A DNA stretch of 64,000 bases from Betaproteobacteria bacterium HGW-Betaproteobacteria-3 (GTDB lineage Bacteria; Pseudomonadota; Gammaproteobacteria; Burkholderiales; Burkholderiaceae_C), in assembly GCA_002842205.1 (NCBI GenBank), contig PHCI01000006.1, forward strand, positions 1 through 64,000. Reading direction: 5' to 3'. Below the pieces are notes generated by a model, which did not search any database, was not told the DNA's origin, and saw only the letters and a list, made by a program, of their open reading frames with translations. The stretch's first letter is position 1. Each line of letters starts with the position of its first letter. Positions 9,800 to 18,573 of this stretch are shown one piece after another. A program made the position numbers and the translations under genes.

Positions 9800-12661
9800 G
9801 TGACGCTGACCGATCTCATTGAGGCCCTGGCCACCGAAGTGGAGGCCGCCCAGGGGCAACTCGCGGACGCGCTGGCGCAACTTGCCCGGCTCGACGCTGA
9901 GGACGAGGCGTTTCTGGATGCGCTGGACCAATACAGTGGCCTGAGTCAGCGCATGGGCGAGGCAGCCGACATGGCCGGGTTTTCCGGACTACAGACCGTG
10001 TGCAACCTCGTCCTGGAAAATTCACTGGCGCTGGCCACACTGGGCGTGAACGAACGGGGACCGCTGGTCACCTTCCTGCGAAGCTGGCCCCCGTTGATCG
10101 TGCACTACCTGCGCAACCTCAACGACCCGTCCACGGTTGCCGGGTTGATGGACCATCTGGGAACGGCGCCGTATCCGCTGGAGCCTGAGCAGTCCGACGC
10201 GCTATTGCGAACGCTGGCGGAACTGCCCGGTCAGCTGGACGCTGGAGGCCTGGCCGATGGCCGCCCCGCACGCCCGACCGAGGCGCAGCCCGAGGATGTG
10301 GCACTGCAGGTGCCGGCCGACACCGACCCGAACCTGCTGGGCGGGTTTCTGCACGAGGCACCGGGGCAAGTCCAGCGCCTGGTGGAACTGGCGCTGAAGA
10401 TGGCTTGCGGCACCAGCGATGCCGCTGACTTGACTGTGGCCAAACGTGTGGCGCATACCCTCAAGGGGTCTGGCGCCATCATTGGTTTGCGTGGCCTGGC
10501 GTCGTTGGGCCACCATCTTGAGGACATCCTGGAGTACGCCGAACGCCTCGACGGTCCGGTTCCGCGCGCGGCGGCCGATGCGCTGGTGGATGCGGCGTAC
10601 TGCCTGGAACAGATGGTGGGGCACGTGGCCGGGCACGATGAGTTCCCGCAGCAGGCGCAAGCAGTCTTGCAGCAGGTGCTCGATGTGGCCCACCGGATGG
10701 ACCGCGGCGAAGACCTGATGAGCCCAAAAGAAGGCGCGGACGCGCGGCCCGCGCCTCAGGTCGCCCGCAAGCCAGGCCCCACCGCACCCGAGACGGCGAC
10801 GGACGCCGCGGCGGCAGAGCCCATGGCGTCCTTGCGGGTCAACATGGACCGCATCGACGAGTTGTTTCGAGTTTCCGGTGAGATATCGGTCCAGACCTCG
10901 TCGATGGAAGAACGCCTGCGCCGTCTGGGCACCCGAACGCGTGAGCTTCTGGCGCAGCAGCAACGCATTCAGCAGCGTCTGTTTGAGCTGGAAACCCAGG
11001 TAGATGTGCGCTCCCTCACGATGGTACGCACCCGCATCCGCAGTCGCCGTGACGATGCAGCGGGTTTTGACCCGCTGGAGATGGACCAGTACAGCGACCT
11101 GCACAGCACCACGCATGCCCTGATGGAAGAGGCGGCCGACGCGCGGGTGCTGGCACTGCGACTTGAAGAGGACTTGCTTGCTTTCGGCGCAGTGCAGACG
11201 CAACAGCAGCGGCTGGCCAAAGACTTGCAGCATCTGGTCATCGGCACCCGCATGACCGAGGTGAACGTGCTGGCGCCGCGCCTGCAGCGCAACGTTCGCG
11301 CCACCTGCCAGGCCACGGACAAGCAGGCCACGCTGCAGATCGTGGGTGGGGGCACGCTGATCGACAGCGACGTGCTCAACCGCCTGGCCGAGCCGCTGAT
11401 GCATATTCTTCGCAATGCGGTGGACCACGGCCTGGAGCATCCGGCAGAACGGCTGGCGGTGGGCAAGAACCCCAGCGGCCTGATCGCGCTGCAGTTCAGC
11501 CGCCAGGGGCAACTGGTGGTGCTGCGTTGCCAGGATGACGGCGCCGGGCTGGACGTGCCGGCCATCCGGCAACGCGCGGTGCAGCGCGGCCTGATTGACG
11601 CGGATGAAGTGCTCGACGACGACACCATCGCCCAACTGATCCTGCTGCCGGGTTTCTCCACACGCGCCGTGGTGAGCGAGGTGTCGGGACGCGGTGTCGG
11701 GCTGGATGTGGTGCATCACTGGGCCAACGCCATGAACGGTTCGGTGCGCGTCGAGTCCGAGCCGGGTCGCGGCTGCGTGATCGAACTGCGGTTTGCAGCG
11801 ACGCTCTCGACCATCCAGTCGCTGGTGGTCGAGGTCAGCGGACAGCGGCTGGCCTTGCCCTCCCACCTCATCGAGCAGGCTGTCCCGCGGGGCGTGGGTA
11901 CGTTCGAGGTGGTCGACGATGAGCTCAAATACCGCCACGGCGAACGGCTTCTGACCGCGCGCCTGCTGGCCGGTCCGACAGGCCTGCCCTTGCGCGACGG
12001 CAGTGCCCTCAACGACCACGATGCGGTGATCGTGCAGGTGGACGGCCGGACCGTGGTGCTGGGCGTGGACCGCCTGCTTGAATCGCGCGACCTTCTGGTC
12101 AAGGACCCGGGGCCCTACGCCCGCCATTTGCGCGGTGTGATGGGGCTTTCCATTCTGGGCGACGGCGGGGTCGTGGTGAACCTCGATCTGGCTCACCTGC
12201 TGGCGCCAGGCCTGCCATCGGGCGTGTTGCGCGGCGATGATTCCAACCTCCTTGCGGCCAACAGTGCCCTTGCCTTGCCCCGGGTTCTGGTGGTGGACGA
12301 TTCGCTGTCGGTGCGCAATTCGCTGATGCAACTGGTGCAGGACGCAGGGTACGCGGCCAACGCGGTGCGGGACGGTGTGGAAGCTGTGCGCAGTTTGCAG
12401 GACAACCCGCCGGATCTGGTGCTGACCGATCTCGAAATGCCCAACATGAACGGAATCGAACTGACGCGGCACATCCGCGCACGTGACGATCTGGGCCAGG
12501 TGCCCGTCATCATGATCACGTCACGGTCCCAGGACAAGCATCAACGCCTGGCCGCCGACGCTGGCGTCACCACCTACCTGACCAAGCCTTACAGCGATGG
12601 TGATCTGTTGCGGGTGATCCGGGAAACCCTCGCAACCCGCACCGTGGACTTGCTGACATGA
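9800..12661 (+). CDS. chpA: ChpA/PilL hybrid histidine kinase
   Basis: A 953-residue CheA-like hybrid kinase. An N-terminal helical region (1-160) resembles a degenerate HPt module; an active HPt follows with phospho-acceptor His219 (AHTLKGSG). Then come a dimerisation region (about 342-510), an HATPase domain with N-box HILRNAVDHGLEHP near 530 and GRGVGLDVV near 629, a CheW-like domain (about 675-800) and a C-terminal receiver with Asp877 and Lys929. Pseudomonas ChpA carries many more HPt/SPt/TPt modules and exceeds 2400 residues; this is the compact form. The start is GTG at 9800, 42 bp after pilJ. It would phosphorylate the PilG-like and PilH regulators. Confidence 0.9.
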   Translation: MTLTDLIEALATEVEAAQGQLADALAQLARLDAEDEAFLDALDQYSGLSQRMGEAADMAGFSGLQTVCNLVLENSLALATLGVNERGPLVTFLRSWPPLIVHYLRNLNDPSTVAGLMDHLGTAPYPLEPEQSDALLRTLAELPGQLDAGGLADGRPARPTEAQPEDVALQVPADTDPNLLGGFLHEAPGQVQRLVELALKMACGTSDAADLTVAKRVAHTLKGSGAIIGLRGLASLGHHLEDILEYAERLDGPVPRAAADALVDAAYCLEQMVGHVAGHDEFPQQAQAVLQQVLDVAHRMDRGEDLMSPKEGADARPAPQVARKPGPTAPETATDAAAAEPMASLRVNMDRIDELFRVSGEISVQTSSMEERLRRLGTRTRELLAQQQRIQQRLFELETQVDVRSLTMVRTRIRSRRDDAAGFDPLEMDQYSDLHSTTHALMEEAADARVLALRLEEDLLAFGAVQTQQQRLAKDLQHLVIGTRMTEVNVLAPRLQRNVRATCQATDKQATLQIVGGGTLIDSDVLNRLAEPLMHILRNAVDHGLEHPAERLAVGKNPSGLIALQFSRQGQLVVLRCQDDGAGLDVPAIRQRAVQRGLIDADEVLDDDTIAQLILLPGFSTRAVVSEVSGRGVGLDVVHHWANAMNGSVRVESEPGRGCVIELRFAATLSTIQSLVVEVSGQRLALPSHLIEQAVPRGVGTFEVVDDELKYRHGERLLTARLLAGPTGLPLRDGSALNDHDAVIVQVDGRTVVLGVDRLLESRDLLVKDPGPYARHLRGVMGLSILGDGGVVVNLDLAHLLAPGLPSGVLRGDDSNLLAANSALALPRVLVVDDSLSVRNSLMQLVQDAGYAANAVRDGVEAVRSLQDNPPDLVLTDLEMPNMNGIELTRHIRARDDLGQVPVIMITSRSQDKHQRLAADAGVTTYLTKPYSDGDLLRVIRETLATRTVDLLT

Positions 12662-13164
12662 CGCCACGCGATTCCAGCATCGAATCCATGATGGGCGCCA
12701 TAGACGCCGGGGCTGAACAGGCCCAGGCGCTGCTGCTGGAGTACCGGCGGGGTCACCATGTGGCGTTGCCGCCCCACACGGTTCAGGACCACCTGGCGCT
12801 GACCGGGCTGCTTGACGCGCCCGACGCGCCGTATTACTGCGTGGGGAACATGGTCTGGCAAGGTGAGACCCTGCCGGTCTGGGATCTGAATGCCTTGTTG
12901 CGTGCGTACGCCGACGTGAAGGCGCCCGCTGCCAGTCATGTGCTTGTCATCGCGTACCAGGCCGTACCGGGCGCGTCGTTGCAATACCATGCGTTGTGCG
13001 CCCCTGCCGAGCTTCCCGACATCATGGTGAGCGACGACATGCAGTGCGCGCTTCCCGCAGACAGCGACCTCTGGCCGCTGATCGCCATCTCGTGCTTTTC
13101 CCATGAAGGGCGCGCCGTGCCGGTACTGGACACGGCGCGGCTTTGCCTGCTCCGCGACGCCTGA
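12658..13164 (+). CDS. CheW-like protein (ChpC-type) of the pil-chp operon
   Basis: A 168-residue protein overlapping chpA by the ATGA at 12658-12661, so the two are translationally coupled. Segments such as YYCVGNMVWQGETLPVWDLN and SHEGRAVPVLDTARL fit a divergent CheW fold. Its likely role is a second adaptor linking receptors to ChpA, as proposed for ChpC. The gene ends 17 bp from the converging DUF2059 gene, closing the operon. Confidence 0.75.
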   Translation: MTPRDSSIESMMGAIDAGAEQAQALLLEYRRGHHVALPPHTVQDHLALTGLLDAPDAPYYCVGNMVWQGETLPVWDLNALLRAYADVKAPAASHVLVIAYQAVPGASLQYHALCAPAELPDIMVSDDMQCALPADSDLWPLIAISCFSHEGRAVPVLDTARLCLLRDA

Positions 13165-13181
13165 ACGGCGTGATCTGTTGC

Positions 13182-13817
13182 CTATTTGCTGGCCGGTTTG
13201 GCCGGTTTCGCCGACTTGGCGGGTGCGGTGGCTGCGGCAGGCTCTTCAATGCCCAGGCGTTTGGAGATCGACTGCTCCAGGGCGCGCAGCCTCGGTTCGA
13301 CCGTGCCGCGGGTGTCGGCCAGCAGTTTTTCCACCAGCACGTTCTTCATTTCCGGGCCGATTTGCTGGAATTTGACGAACGCTGGCGATTCGAGCACGGT
13401 CACCACCTGGCGCAGTTCGTCTTCGGTGAACTTTTCTTCCAGCAGGGCGCCCGCGCTCAGGGGGGCCACCTTGATGGCGCGCTCGCGCACCAGCGGCACG
13501 GTGTCGTCCACAAACTTTTTTACATCGGCCTGGATGTCGCGCGCCGTGGACTCGCGTTTGTCGGGCGCCACGCGCTGGGGCAGGGCCAGGGCGGCGCGCT
13601 CCATGAGGTCGGCGGCGGGCTGTTCGACCAGCGAGCGGGCCAAGCCCTCGACCGCCGGTTGCTGCAGCTTGATGATGCGGGCGGCCAGGTCTTTTTTGGC
13701 GGCACTGGAGGCCGCCGGGGCGGCGGTTGCCGGTGCTGCCGGAGCGGCGGGGGATTGGGCCTGCGCGCTGGCCATGGCCAGCAGCAGGGTCAGGGGCAAG
13801 AGTGATTTTTTCAGCAT
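13182..13817 (-). CDS. DUF2059-domain exported protein
   Basis: A 211-residue protein with a clear Sec signal peptide (1-20, ...LAMASAQAQ), a low-complexity Ala/Pro segment (about 22-40), a helical DUF2059 domain (about 90-170, with VAPLSAGALLEEKFTEDELRQ and FQQIGPEMKN) and an Ala/Lys/Pro-rich tail. It is predicted periplasmic; function is unknown. A longer open frame extends upstream to 15161 but is antisense to the acyl-CoA dehydrogenase gene; the signal peptide fixes the start at 13817. Confidence 0.88.
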   Translation of the reverse strand: MLKKSLLPLTLLLAMASAQAQSPAAPAAPATAAPAASSAAKKDLAARIIKLQQPAVEGLARSLVEQPAADLMERAALALPQRVAPDKRESTARDIQADVKKFVDDTVPLVRERAIKVAPLSAGALLEEKFTEDELRQVVTVLESPAFVKFQQIGPEMKNVLVEKLLADTRGTVEPRLRALEQSISKRLGIEEPAAATAPAKSAKPAKPASK

Positions 13818-13901
13818 GGGCGATTTTACCCCCCGGTCAGGGCGTGCCGGAGCCTGTCGCCTGGGGGCTGACAGCGCGCCCCGGGGTGCCGACAATGGCC
13901 C

Positions 13902-15188
13902 ATGGATTTCGCTCACAGCCCGCAGGCGCTGGCGTTGCGCCAACGTCTGGACGATTTCATGCAGCAGTACCTGCTGCCCTACAACGCTGCCTGGCACCGC
14001 GCGGTGCAAGACGGCGTGTACCCCCCGCCATTCGTTGAAGACCTCAAAGTCCTGGCGCGTGAGGAAGGGCTTTGGAACCTCTTCCTGCCCACGCTGCGCG
14101 ACGACGAACCCGGCACCCGGCTGAACCACCTGGACTACGCGCCGCTGGCCGAATCCATGGGCCGCCTGCCCTGGGCGGCTGAGGTGTTCAACTGCAGTGC
14201 CCCCGACACCGGCAACATGGAGCTGCTGCACCGCTTTGCCTCGCCCGCCCAGCGCACGCATTGGCTGGCGCCGCTGCTCGAAGGCCGCATCCGTTCTGCC
14301 TTTGCCATGTCCGAACCCGACGTGGCGTCGTCGGACCCGACCAACCTGCAGACCACGGTGCGGCGCGAGGCGGGGCAACTGGTGCTCAACGGCCGCAAGT
14401 GGTTCATCACCGGGGCCGCGCACCCCCACTGCCGGCTGCTGGTGGTGATGTGCCGCAACCACGACGGCGCGCCTGACGCCGGCGGCCACCATCAACACAG
14501 CATGGTGCTGGTGCCGCTGGACGCGCCGGGCGTGCAGGTGGTGCGCAACATTGCGGTCGTGCACCACCACGCACCTGAAGGCCATTGCGAGATCGTGCTG
14601 CGCGACGTGCACGTGCCCGCCGACCACCTGCTCGGTGGCTGGGGCGAAGGCTTTGCGATGGCGCAGGCCCGGCTGGGCCCAGGGCGCGTGCACCATTGCA
14701 TGCGCACCATCGGCCAGTGCGAGCTGGCGCTGCAACTGGCGGCCGAGCGCACGCTCGAGCGCCACGCTTTCGGCAAGTACCTGGCCGACTTTTCCAACGT
14801 GCAGGAGTGGATCGCCGAGTCTCGCCTTGAGATCGACCAGGCGCGCTGGCTGGTGCTGCACACCGCCTGGGCGCTCGACCAGGGCACGGCCGACGCCGCG
14901 CAACTGCGCGCGCAGGTGGCCGCCATCAAGGTGGTGGCCGCGCGGCTGCAGACCCGTGTGGTCGACCGCGCCATGCAGGCCTTTGGCGCCATGGGCCTGT
15001 CGCCCGACACGCCGTTGGCCTATTTCTGGACCTGGGGCCGCGCGCTGCACCTCATGGACGGGCCCGACGAGGTGCACCTGCGCACCGTGGCGCGCCATGA
15101 GCTGGCGCAGGCGCGCGGTCGCATGGGCGCCACGGCGGCCTACTTCACCACGCCGGAACAACTCCAGACGCCGCCGCGCATCCGCTGA
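13902..15188 (+). CDS. acyl-CoA dehydrogenase (ACAD10/11-like group)
   Basis: A 428-residue FAD-dependent acyl-CoA dehydrogenase, oxidising an acyl-CoA to the enoyl-CoA. Family blocks are [15 protein letters not shown] (about 92-106), FAMSEPDVASSD, NGRKWFITGAA and GPDEVHLRTVARHELA near the end. The same blocks occur in a second copy at 33674-34933, so the two are paralogues. It is divergent from the DUF2059 gene and followed after 50 bp by a class II aldolase gene, with which it probably forms a unit. The substrate cannot be read from sequence. Confidence 0.9.
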   Translation: MDFAHSPQALALRQRLDDFMQQYLLPYNAAWHRAVQDGVYPPPFVEDLKVLAREEGLWNLFLPTLRDDEPGTRLNHLDYAPLAESMGRLPWAAEVFNCSAPDTGNMELLHRFASPAQRTHWLAPLLEGRIRSAFAMSEPDVASSDPTNLQTTVRREAGQLVLNGRKWFITGAAHPHCRLLVVMCRNHDGAPDAGGHHQHSMVLVPLDAPGVQVVRNIAVVHHHAPEGHCEIVLRDVHVPADHLLGGWGEGFAMAQARLGPGRVHHCMRTIGQCELALQLAAERTLERHAFGKYLADFSNVQEWIAESRLEIDQARWLVLHTAWALDQGTADAAQLRAQVAAIKVVAARLQTRVVDRAMQAFGAMGLSPDTPLAYFWTWGRALHLMDGPDEVHLRTVARHELAQARGRMGATAAYFTTPEQLQTPPRIR

Positions 15189-15238
15189 GTCCCGCAGAGG
15201 CCCGACAATCCGGTGTGTATCGACCCAAGGAGCAACCG

Positions 15239-15979
15239 ATGACTCGTGACCCCATGCCGGCGCCGGACCTCTTCAACACCCCCGAGGTGCGCGCATTGCG
15301 GGCCGATCTGGCGCTGGCCCTGCGCGCTGCCGCCCACCATGCCTTGAGCGAAGGCGTGTGCAACCATTTCAGCGTGGTGATGCCAGGCGAGGGCGACCGC
15401 TTCCTCATCAACCCGCGCGGCCTGCACTGGAGCGAGGTGCACGCCGACGACATCGTGATGATCGATTCAACCGGTGCTGTGCTGGCCGGGCGGCACGCGG
15501 TCGAGCCCACTGCCATGTTCATCCACGGTGCGGTGCACCGCATCGCCCGCCAGGCAGTGGTGCTGCACACCCATATGCCTTGCGCCACGGCGCTGGCCTG
15601 CACATCGGCACGCGCGCTCGACACCACACTGTCGCAGAACGCGATGCGATTTCACGGCCGCGTGGCGGTCGACGCGCACTACAACGGCCTGGCGCTGGAC
15701 GCCACCGAGGGCGAGCGCATCGCGCGGGCCATGCAGGGCGCCGATGTGGTGTTTCTGGGCAACCACGGGGTGGTGGTGTGCGGCGGGCGCATCGACTACG
15801 CCTACGACGACCTGTACTACCTGGAGCGCGCCTGCCAGGTTGAGGTGCTGGCCCGCTCGACCGGCCTCAAGCTGGAACCCATCGACCCGACGCTGGCCGC
15901 GCACGTGGCGGCGCAGTCCAACGGCGAGCGCATGCAGTCAGAGCTGTTTTTGGAGAGTCTGCGGCGCGCGCTGGCATGA
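15239..15979 (+). CDS. class II aldolase/adducin family protein
   Basis: A 246-residue class II aldolase/adducin-fold protein, usually a zinc-dependent aldolase or epimerase acting on hydroxy-carbonyl compounds. Candidate metal ligands are the His pair in LHTHMPCATAL and the His in FLGNHGVVVCG. The ATG at 15239 has a perfect AAGGAG ribosome-binding site (15227-15232); a GTG at 15215 in the same frame is less likely. The real substrate is not predictable. Confidence 0.87.
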   Translation: MTRDPMPAPDLFNTPEVRALRADLALALRAAAHHALSEGVCNHFSVVMPGEGDRFLINPRGLHWSEVHADDIVMIDSTGAVLAGRHAVEPTAMFIHGAVHRIARQAVVLHTHMPCATALACTSARALDTTLSQNAMRFHGRVAVDAHYNGLALDATEGERIARAMQGADVVFLGNHGVVVCGGRIDYAYDDLYYLERACQVEVLARSTGLKLEPIDPTLAAHVAAQSNGERMQSELFLESLRRALA

Positions 15980-16009
15980 CCTGCTTTGGAGGGAACCCCC
16001 GAAACCGGC

Positions 16010-16447
16010 TCAGCGCCGTCGATGGGCTTGCGGTCCGGTGCAGGGCCAGAGCAGCGTGACGTCGCCGTCGGCTGGCAGCAACGCGCCCATGGGTTGGCAT
16101 CGGCCTGCGGTGCACCATTCGTAGTCTGCCGTGTAGGCCGAGCGCGTCAGCCGCAATTCCGTCAGCGGGGGAGTGGTGGGCCGGTATTCATACCAACCGT
16201 TGCGCAGCACGGCGTCGGGCGGTGGTTCCATGCCTGCGCCCGAACCGCGCACACGGGCGCCCACGGCAAGCAATTGGGGCGGCGAGCCTGTCCGGGCTGG
16301 CGCGACGACCGCGTAGTCTTCTTCCCAGCGGATTTTTTCAATGGAATGGGTCCAGGCCAGCGTGAACCGCTCAGCGGGCACAAAAACCGGCAGCGCAGGT
16401 CCGGGGGCCAGGGCGCTGGCCAGGGCCAGGCACACGCCGAGCGGCAT
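16010..16447 (-). CDS. DUF1850 protein, companion of the TAXI-TRAP transporter
   Basis: A 145-residue DUF1850 protein with an N-terminal signal peptide and the family motif WTHSIEKIRWEE, plus YEYRP and TADYEWC. DUF1850 genes are regularly found next to TAXI-type TRAP permeases, as here: the ATG at 16447 lies 5 bp after the permease stop on the same strand. The role in transport is unknown. A longer frame to 16501 would overlap the permease. Confidence 0.82.
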   Translation of the reverse strand: MPLGVCLALASALAPGPALPVFVPAERFTLAWTHSIEKIRWEEDYAVVAPARTGSPPQLLAVGARVRGSGAGMEPPPDAVLRNGWYEYRPTTPPLTELRLTRSAYTADYEWCTAGRCQPMGALLPADGDVTLLWPCTGPQAHRRR

Positions 16448-16452
16448 GTCGC

Positions 16453-18489
16453 TCAGACCCTCCCGGCCGGCAGGGCGCCGCGGGCCCCGCGCGCGCGCCA
16501 CAGGTGCCAGCCCAGCAGTGCGGCGGCAGCGCCCAGGCCCACTTCATCGGACAGCGGCAAGGCCACCACCAGAAAGCTCGCGGCAAGAATGGCCCAGACC
16601 CGCTCAAGCCAGTTGAGCGGCGCCGCCAGGTAGCCAATGGCGCCCATGCCCCACAGTCCGATGGCCACCAGCGCCTTGAACACCACCCATGCGGTGGCAA
16701 GCCAGTCACCGCCCTGCAGCATGAGCGCCGGGCTGTACACCGCCATGTAGGGCACGATGAAGCCAGCGATGGCCACCCGCAGCGCCTGCATGCCGATCTT
16801 CAGGCCGGTCTCCCGCGCGATCGGGGCGGCCGCAAACGCCGCCAGCGCCACGGGTGGCGTCAGGTCGGCCATGATGCCGAAATAGAAAACGAACATGTGC
16901 GAGACGATCAGCGGCACGCCCAGCTTGAGCAGGATGGGGGCCGCCAGCGAACTGGTGATGATGTAATTGGGGATGGTCGGAATCCCCATGCCCAGCACCA
17001 GACAGGTGAGCATGGTCAGCACCAGCGCCAGGAACAGGCTTTTCTCGCCCAGCGAGATGATGTGGCCCCCCATTTCAGCGGCCACGCCGGTCAGGTTGAT
17101 CACGCCGATGATCACCCCCACCAGCGCGCAGGCAATGGCCACCGGCAGCGCGTGACGTGCACCGTCGGCCAGTGCACGAACGGCCAGCGCGCGGGCGTCA
17201 GCCCCGGTACGGCGGAGGTAGGTCAACGCCACCAGCAGCGCCACCACGACAAAGAAGGTGCCCACGCCAAACTGGTAGAAGCCTGCACAGGCAAAGCCCA
17301 GCAGCACCCAGAACAACACACGCAATGCGTGTGCCTGCACACCGGTGATGGCCGCCGCGCCAAAGATCAGCACCACGGTGAGGCCCAGGCCGACGGTGCC
17401 CGAAAACAGCGGGGTGTAGCCCGAGAACAGCAGCGCCACCAGGCCTGCCAGCGGCAGCAGCAGGTGCCACTGGCGCCTGATCGCCGCCCACGGGTCGGGG
17501 CACTCCTCCTTGGGCAGGCCCAGCAGGCCCTTGCGGCCGGCCTCCAGGTGCACCATCCAGAACGCGGTGACGAAGTACAGGATGGCCGGGATCAGCGCCG
17601 CCTTGCAGATCTCGATGTAGGGCACATTGATGGTCTCGGCCATGATGAAGGCCACGGCCCCCATCACCGGCGGCATGATCTGGCCACCCATGCTGGAGGT
17701 GGCTTCGACGCCCCCCGCGAACGCGCTGGAATAACCAAAGCGTTTCATCAGTGGGATGGTGAACTGCCCGGTGGTGACCACATTGGCCACACCCGAACCG
17801 TTGATGGTGCCCATCAGGCCCGAAGTGACCACCGCCACCTTGGCCGGGCCGCCGCGCGTGTGGCCCACGGTGCCCATGGCAAAGTCGGTGAACAGGCGGA
17901 TCATGCCCGCCTGCTCCAGGAAGGAGCCAAACAGGATGAACAGGAAGATATAGGTGGACGACACGTAGGTGGGTGTGCCGTAGATGCCCTCGGTGCCGAA
18001 CGACAGTGTGCTGACGATCTGGTCCACACCAAAACCACGGTGCGCCATGGCGCCCGGCAGGTACTGGCCGAACAGGCCATAGGCCAGGAACAGCAGGCAG
18101 ATGAAGGGCAACGCCCAGCCCATCATGCGGCGCGCCGCCTCGAACACCAGCACCAGGAGCACGCTACCCACCACCCAGTCTCCCTGCGTGAGTTCGCCTG
18201 CGCGCAAGGTGAGGTCGGCCTCGAACGCCCAGTGGTAGAAGCTCAGGACAAAACCGCCGAGGCCCATGGCCCAGGCCAGGGGCCGCCAGCCCTGCTGGCC
18301 GTTGCCGAACCAGCCCGGCTTGAGCGCGAACACCATCAGCAGCACGAACCCGACGTGAATGGCGCGCACCACCTGGCTGGACAGGGGGCTGAAGGCGGCG
18401 GTGTAGATCTGGAACGCGGAAAACGCCAGTGCAATCCAGAAGATGGCGCCGCGAAGGCCTTCGTCGCGTGGTTCGGTGGCGGTGTTCAT
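16453..18489 (-). CDS. TRAP transporter fused permease (TAXI family)
   Basis: A 678-residue (from the ATG at 18489) inner-membrane protein with many hydrophobic segments, combining the small DctQ-like part (N-terminal ~180 residues) and the large DctM-like part, as in 4TM/12TM TAXI-associated permeases. Signature stretches are GTINGSGVANVVTTGQFTIPLMKRFGY, which marks the DctM fold, and GMGIPTIPNYIITSSLAAP. It would drive sodium- or proton-coupled uptake of an organic acid delivered by the TAXI binding protein encoded upstream. A TTG at 18501 is an alternative start. Confidence 0.9.
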   Translation of the reverse strand: MNTATEPRDEGLRGAIFWIALAFSAFQIYTAAFSPLSSQVVRAIHVGFVLLMVFALKPGWFGNGQQGWRPLAWAMGLGGFVLSFYHWAFEADLTLRAGELTQGDWVVGSVLLVLVFEAARRMMGWALPFICLLFLAYGLFGQYLPGAMAHRGFGVDQIVSTLSFGTEGIYGTPTYVSSTYIFLFILFGSFLEQAGMIRLFTDFAMGTVGHTRGGPAKVAVVTSGLMGTINGSGVANVVTTGQFTIPLMKRFGYSSAFAGGVEATSSMGGQIMPPVMGAVAFIMAETINVPYIEICKAALIPAILYFVTAFWMVHLEAGRKGLLGLPKEECPDPWAAIRRQWHLLLPLAGLVALLFSGYTPLFSGTVGLGLTVVLIFGAAAITGVQAHALRVLFWVLLGFACAGFYQFGVGTFFVVVALLVALTYLRRTGADARALAVRALADGARHALPVAIACALVGVIIGVINLTGVAAEMGGHIISLGEKSLFLALVLTMLTCLVLGMGIPTIPNYIITSSLAAPILLKLGVPLIVSHMFVFYFGIMADLTPPVALAAFAAAPIARETGLKIGMQALRVAIAGFIVPYMAVYSPALMLQGGDWLATAWVVFKALVAIGLWGMGAIGYLAAPLNWLERVWAILAASFLVVALPLSDEVGLGAAAALLGWHLWRARGARGALPAGRV

Positions 18490-18523
18490 GGCGGTCGGCA
18501 AGAGGGCAGAAAAAACAGGGATG

Positions 18524-18555
18524 AAAACAAAAACGGCCCGCAGTGGCCGGGCCGT
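18524..18555 (-). terminator. intercistronic hairpin between binding protein and permease
   Basis: On the minus strand, stem ACGGCCCG (complement of 18548-18555), a 7-base loop and CGGGCCGT (complement of 18533-18540) are followed by a T-rich run, TTTTTGTTTT. This is a standard intrinsic terminator placed inside the operon, likely lowering permease expression relative to the binding protein. Confidence 0.75.
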
Positions 18556-18573
18556 GGAGGGCGCGTGAGCCGG

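Noticed and set aside
10202-12472. 756-codon minus-strand frame
   Set aside because: Antisense to chpA, whose kinase and receiver motifs are intact; the antisense translation shows no recognisable domain.
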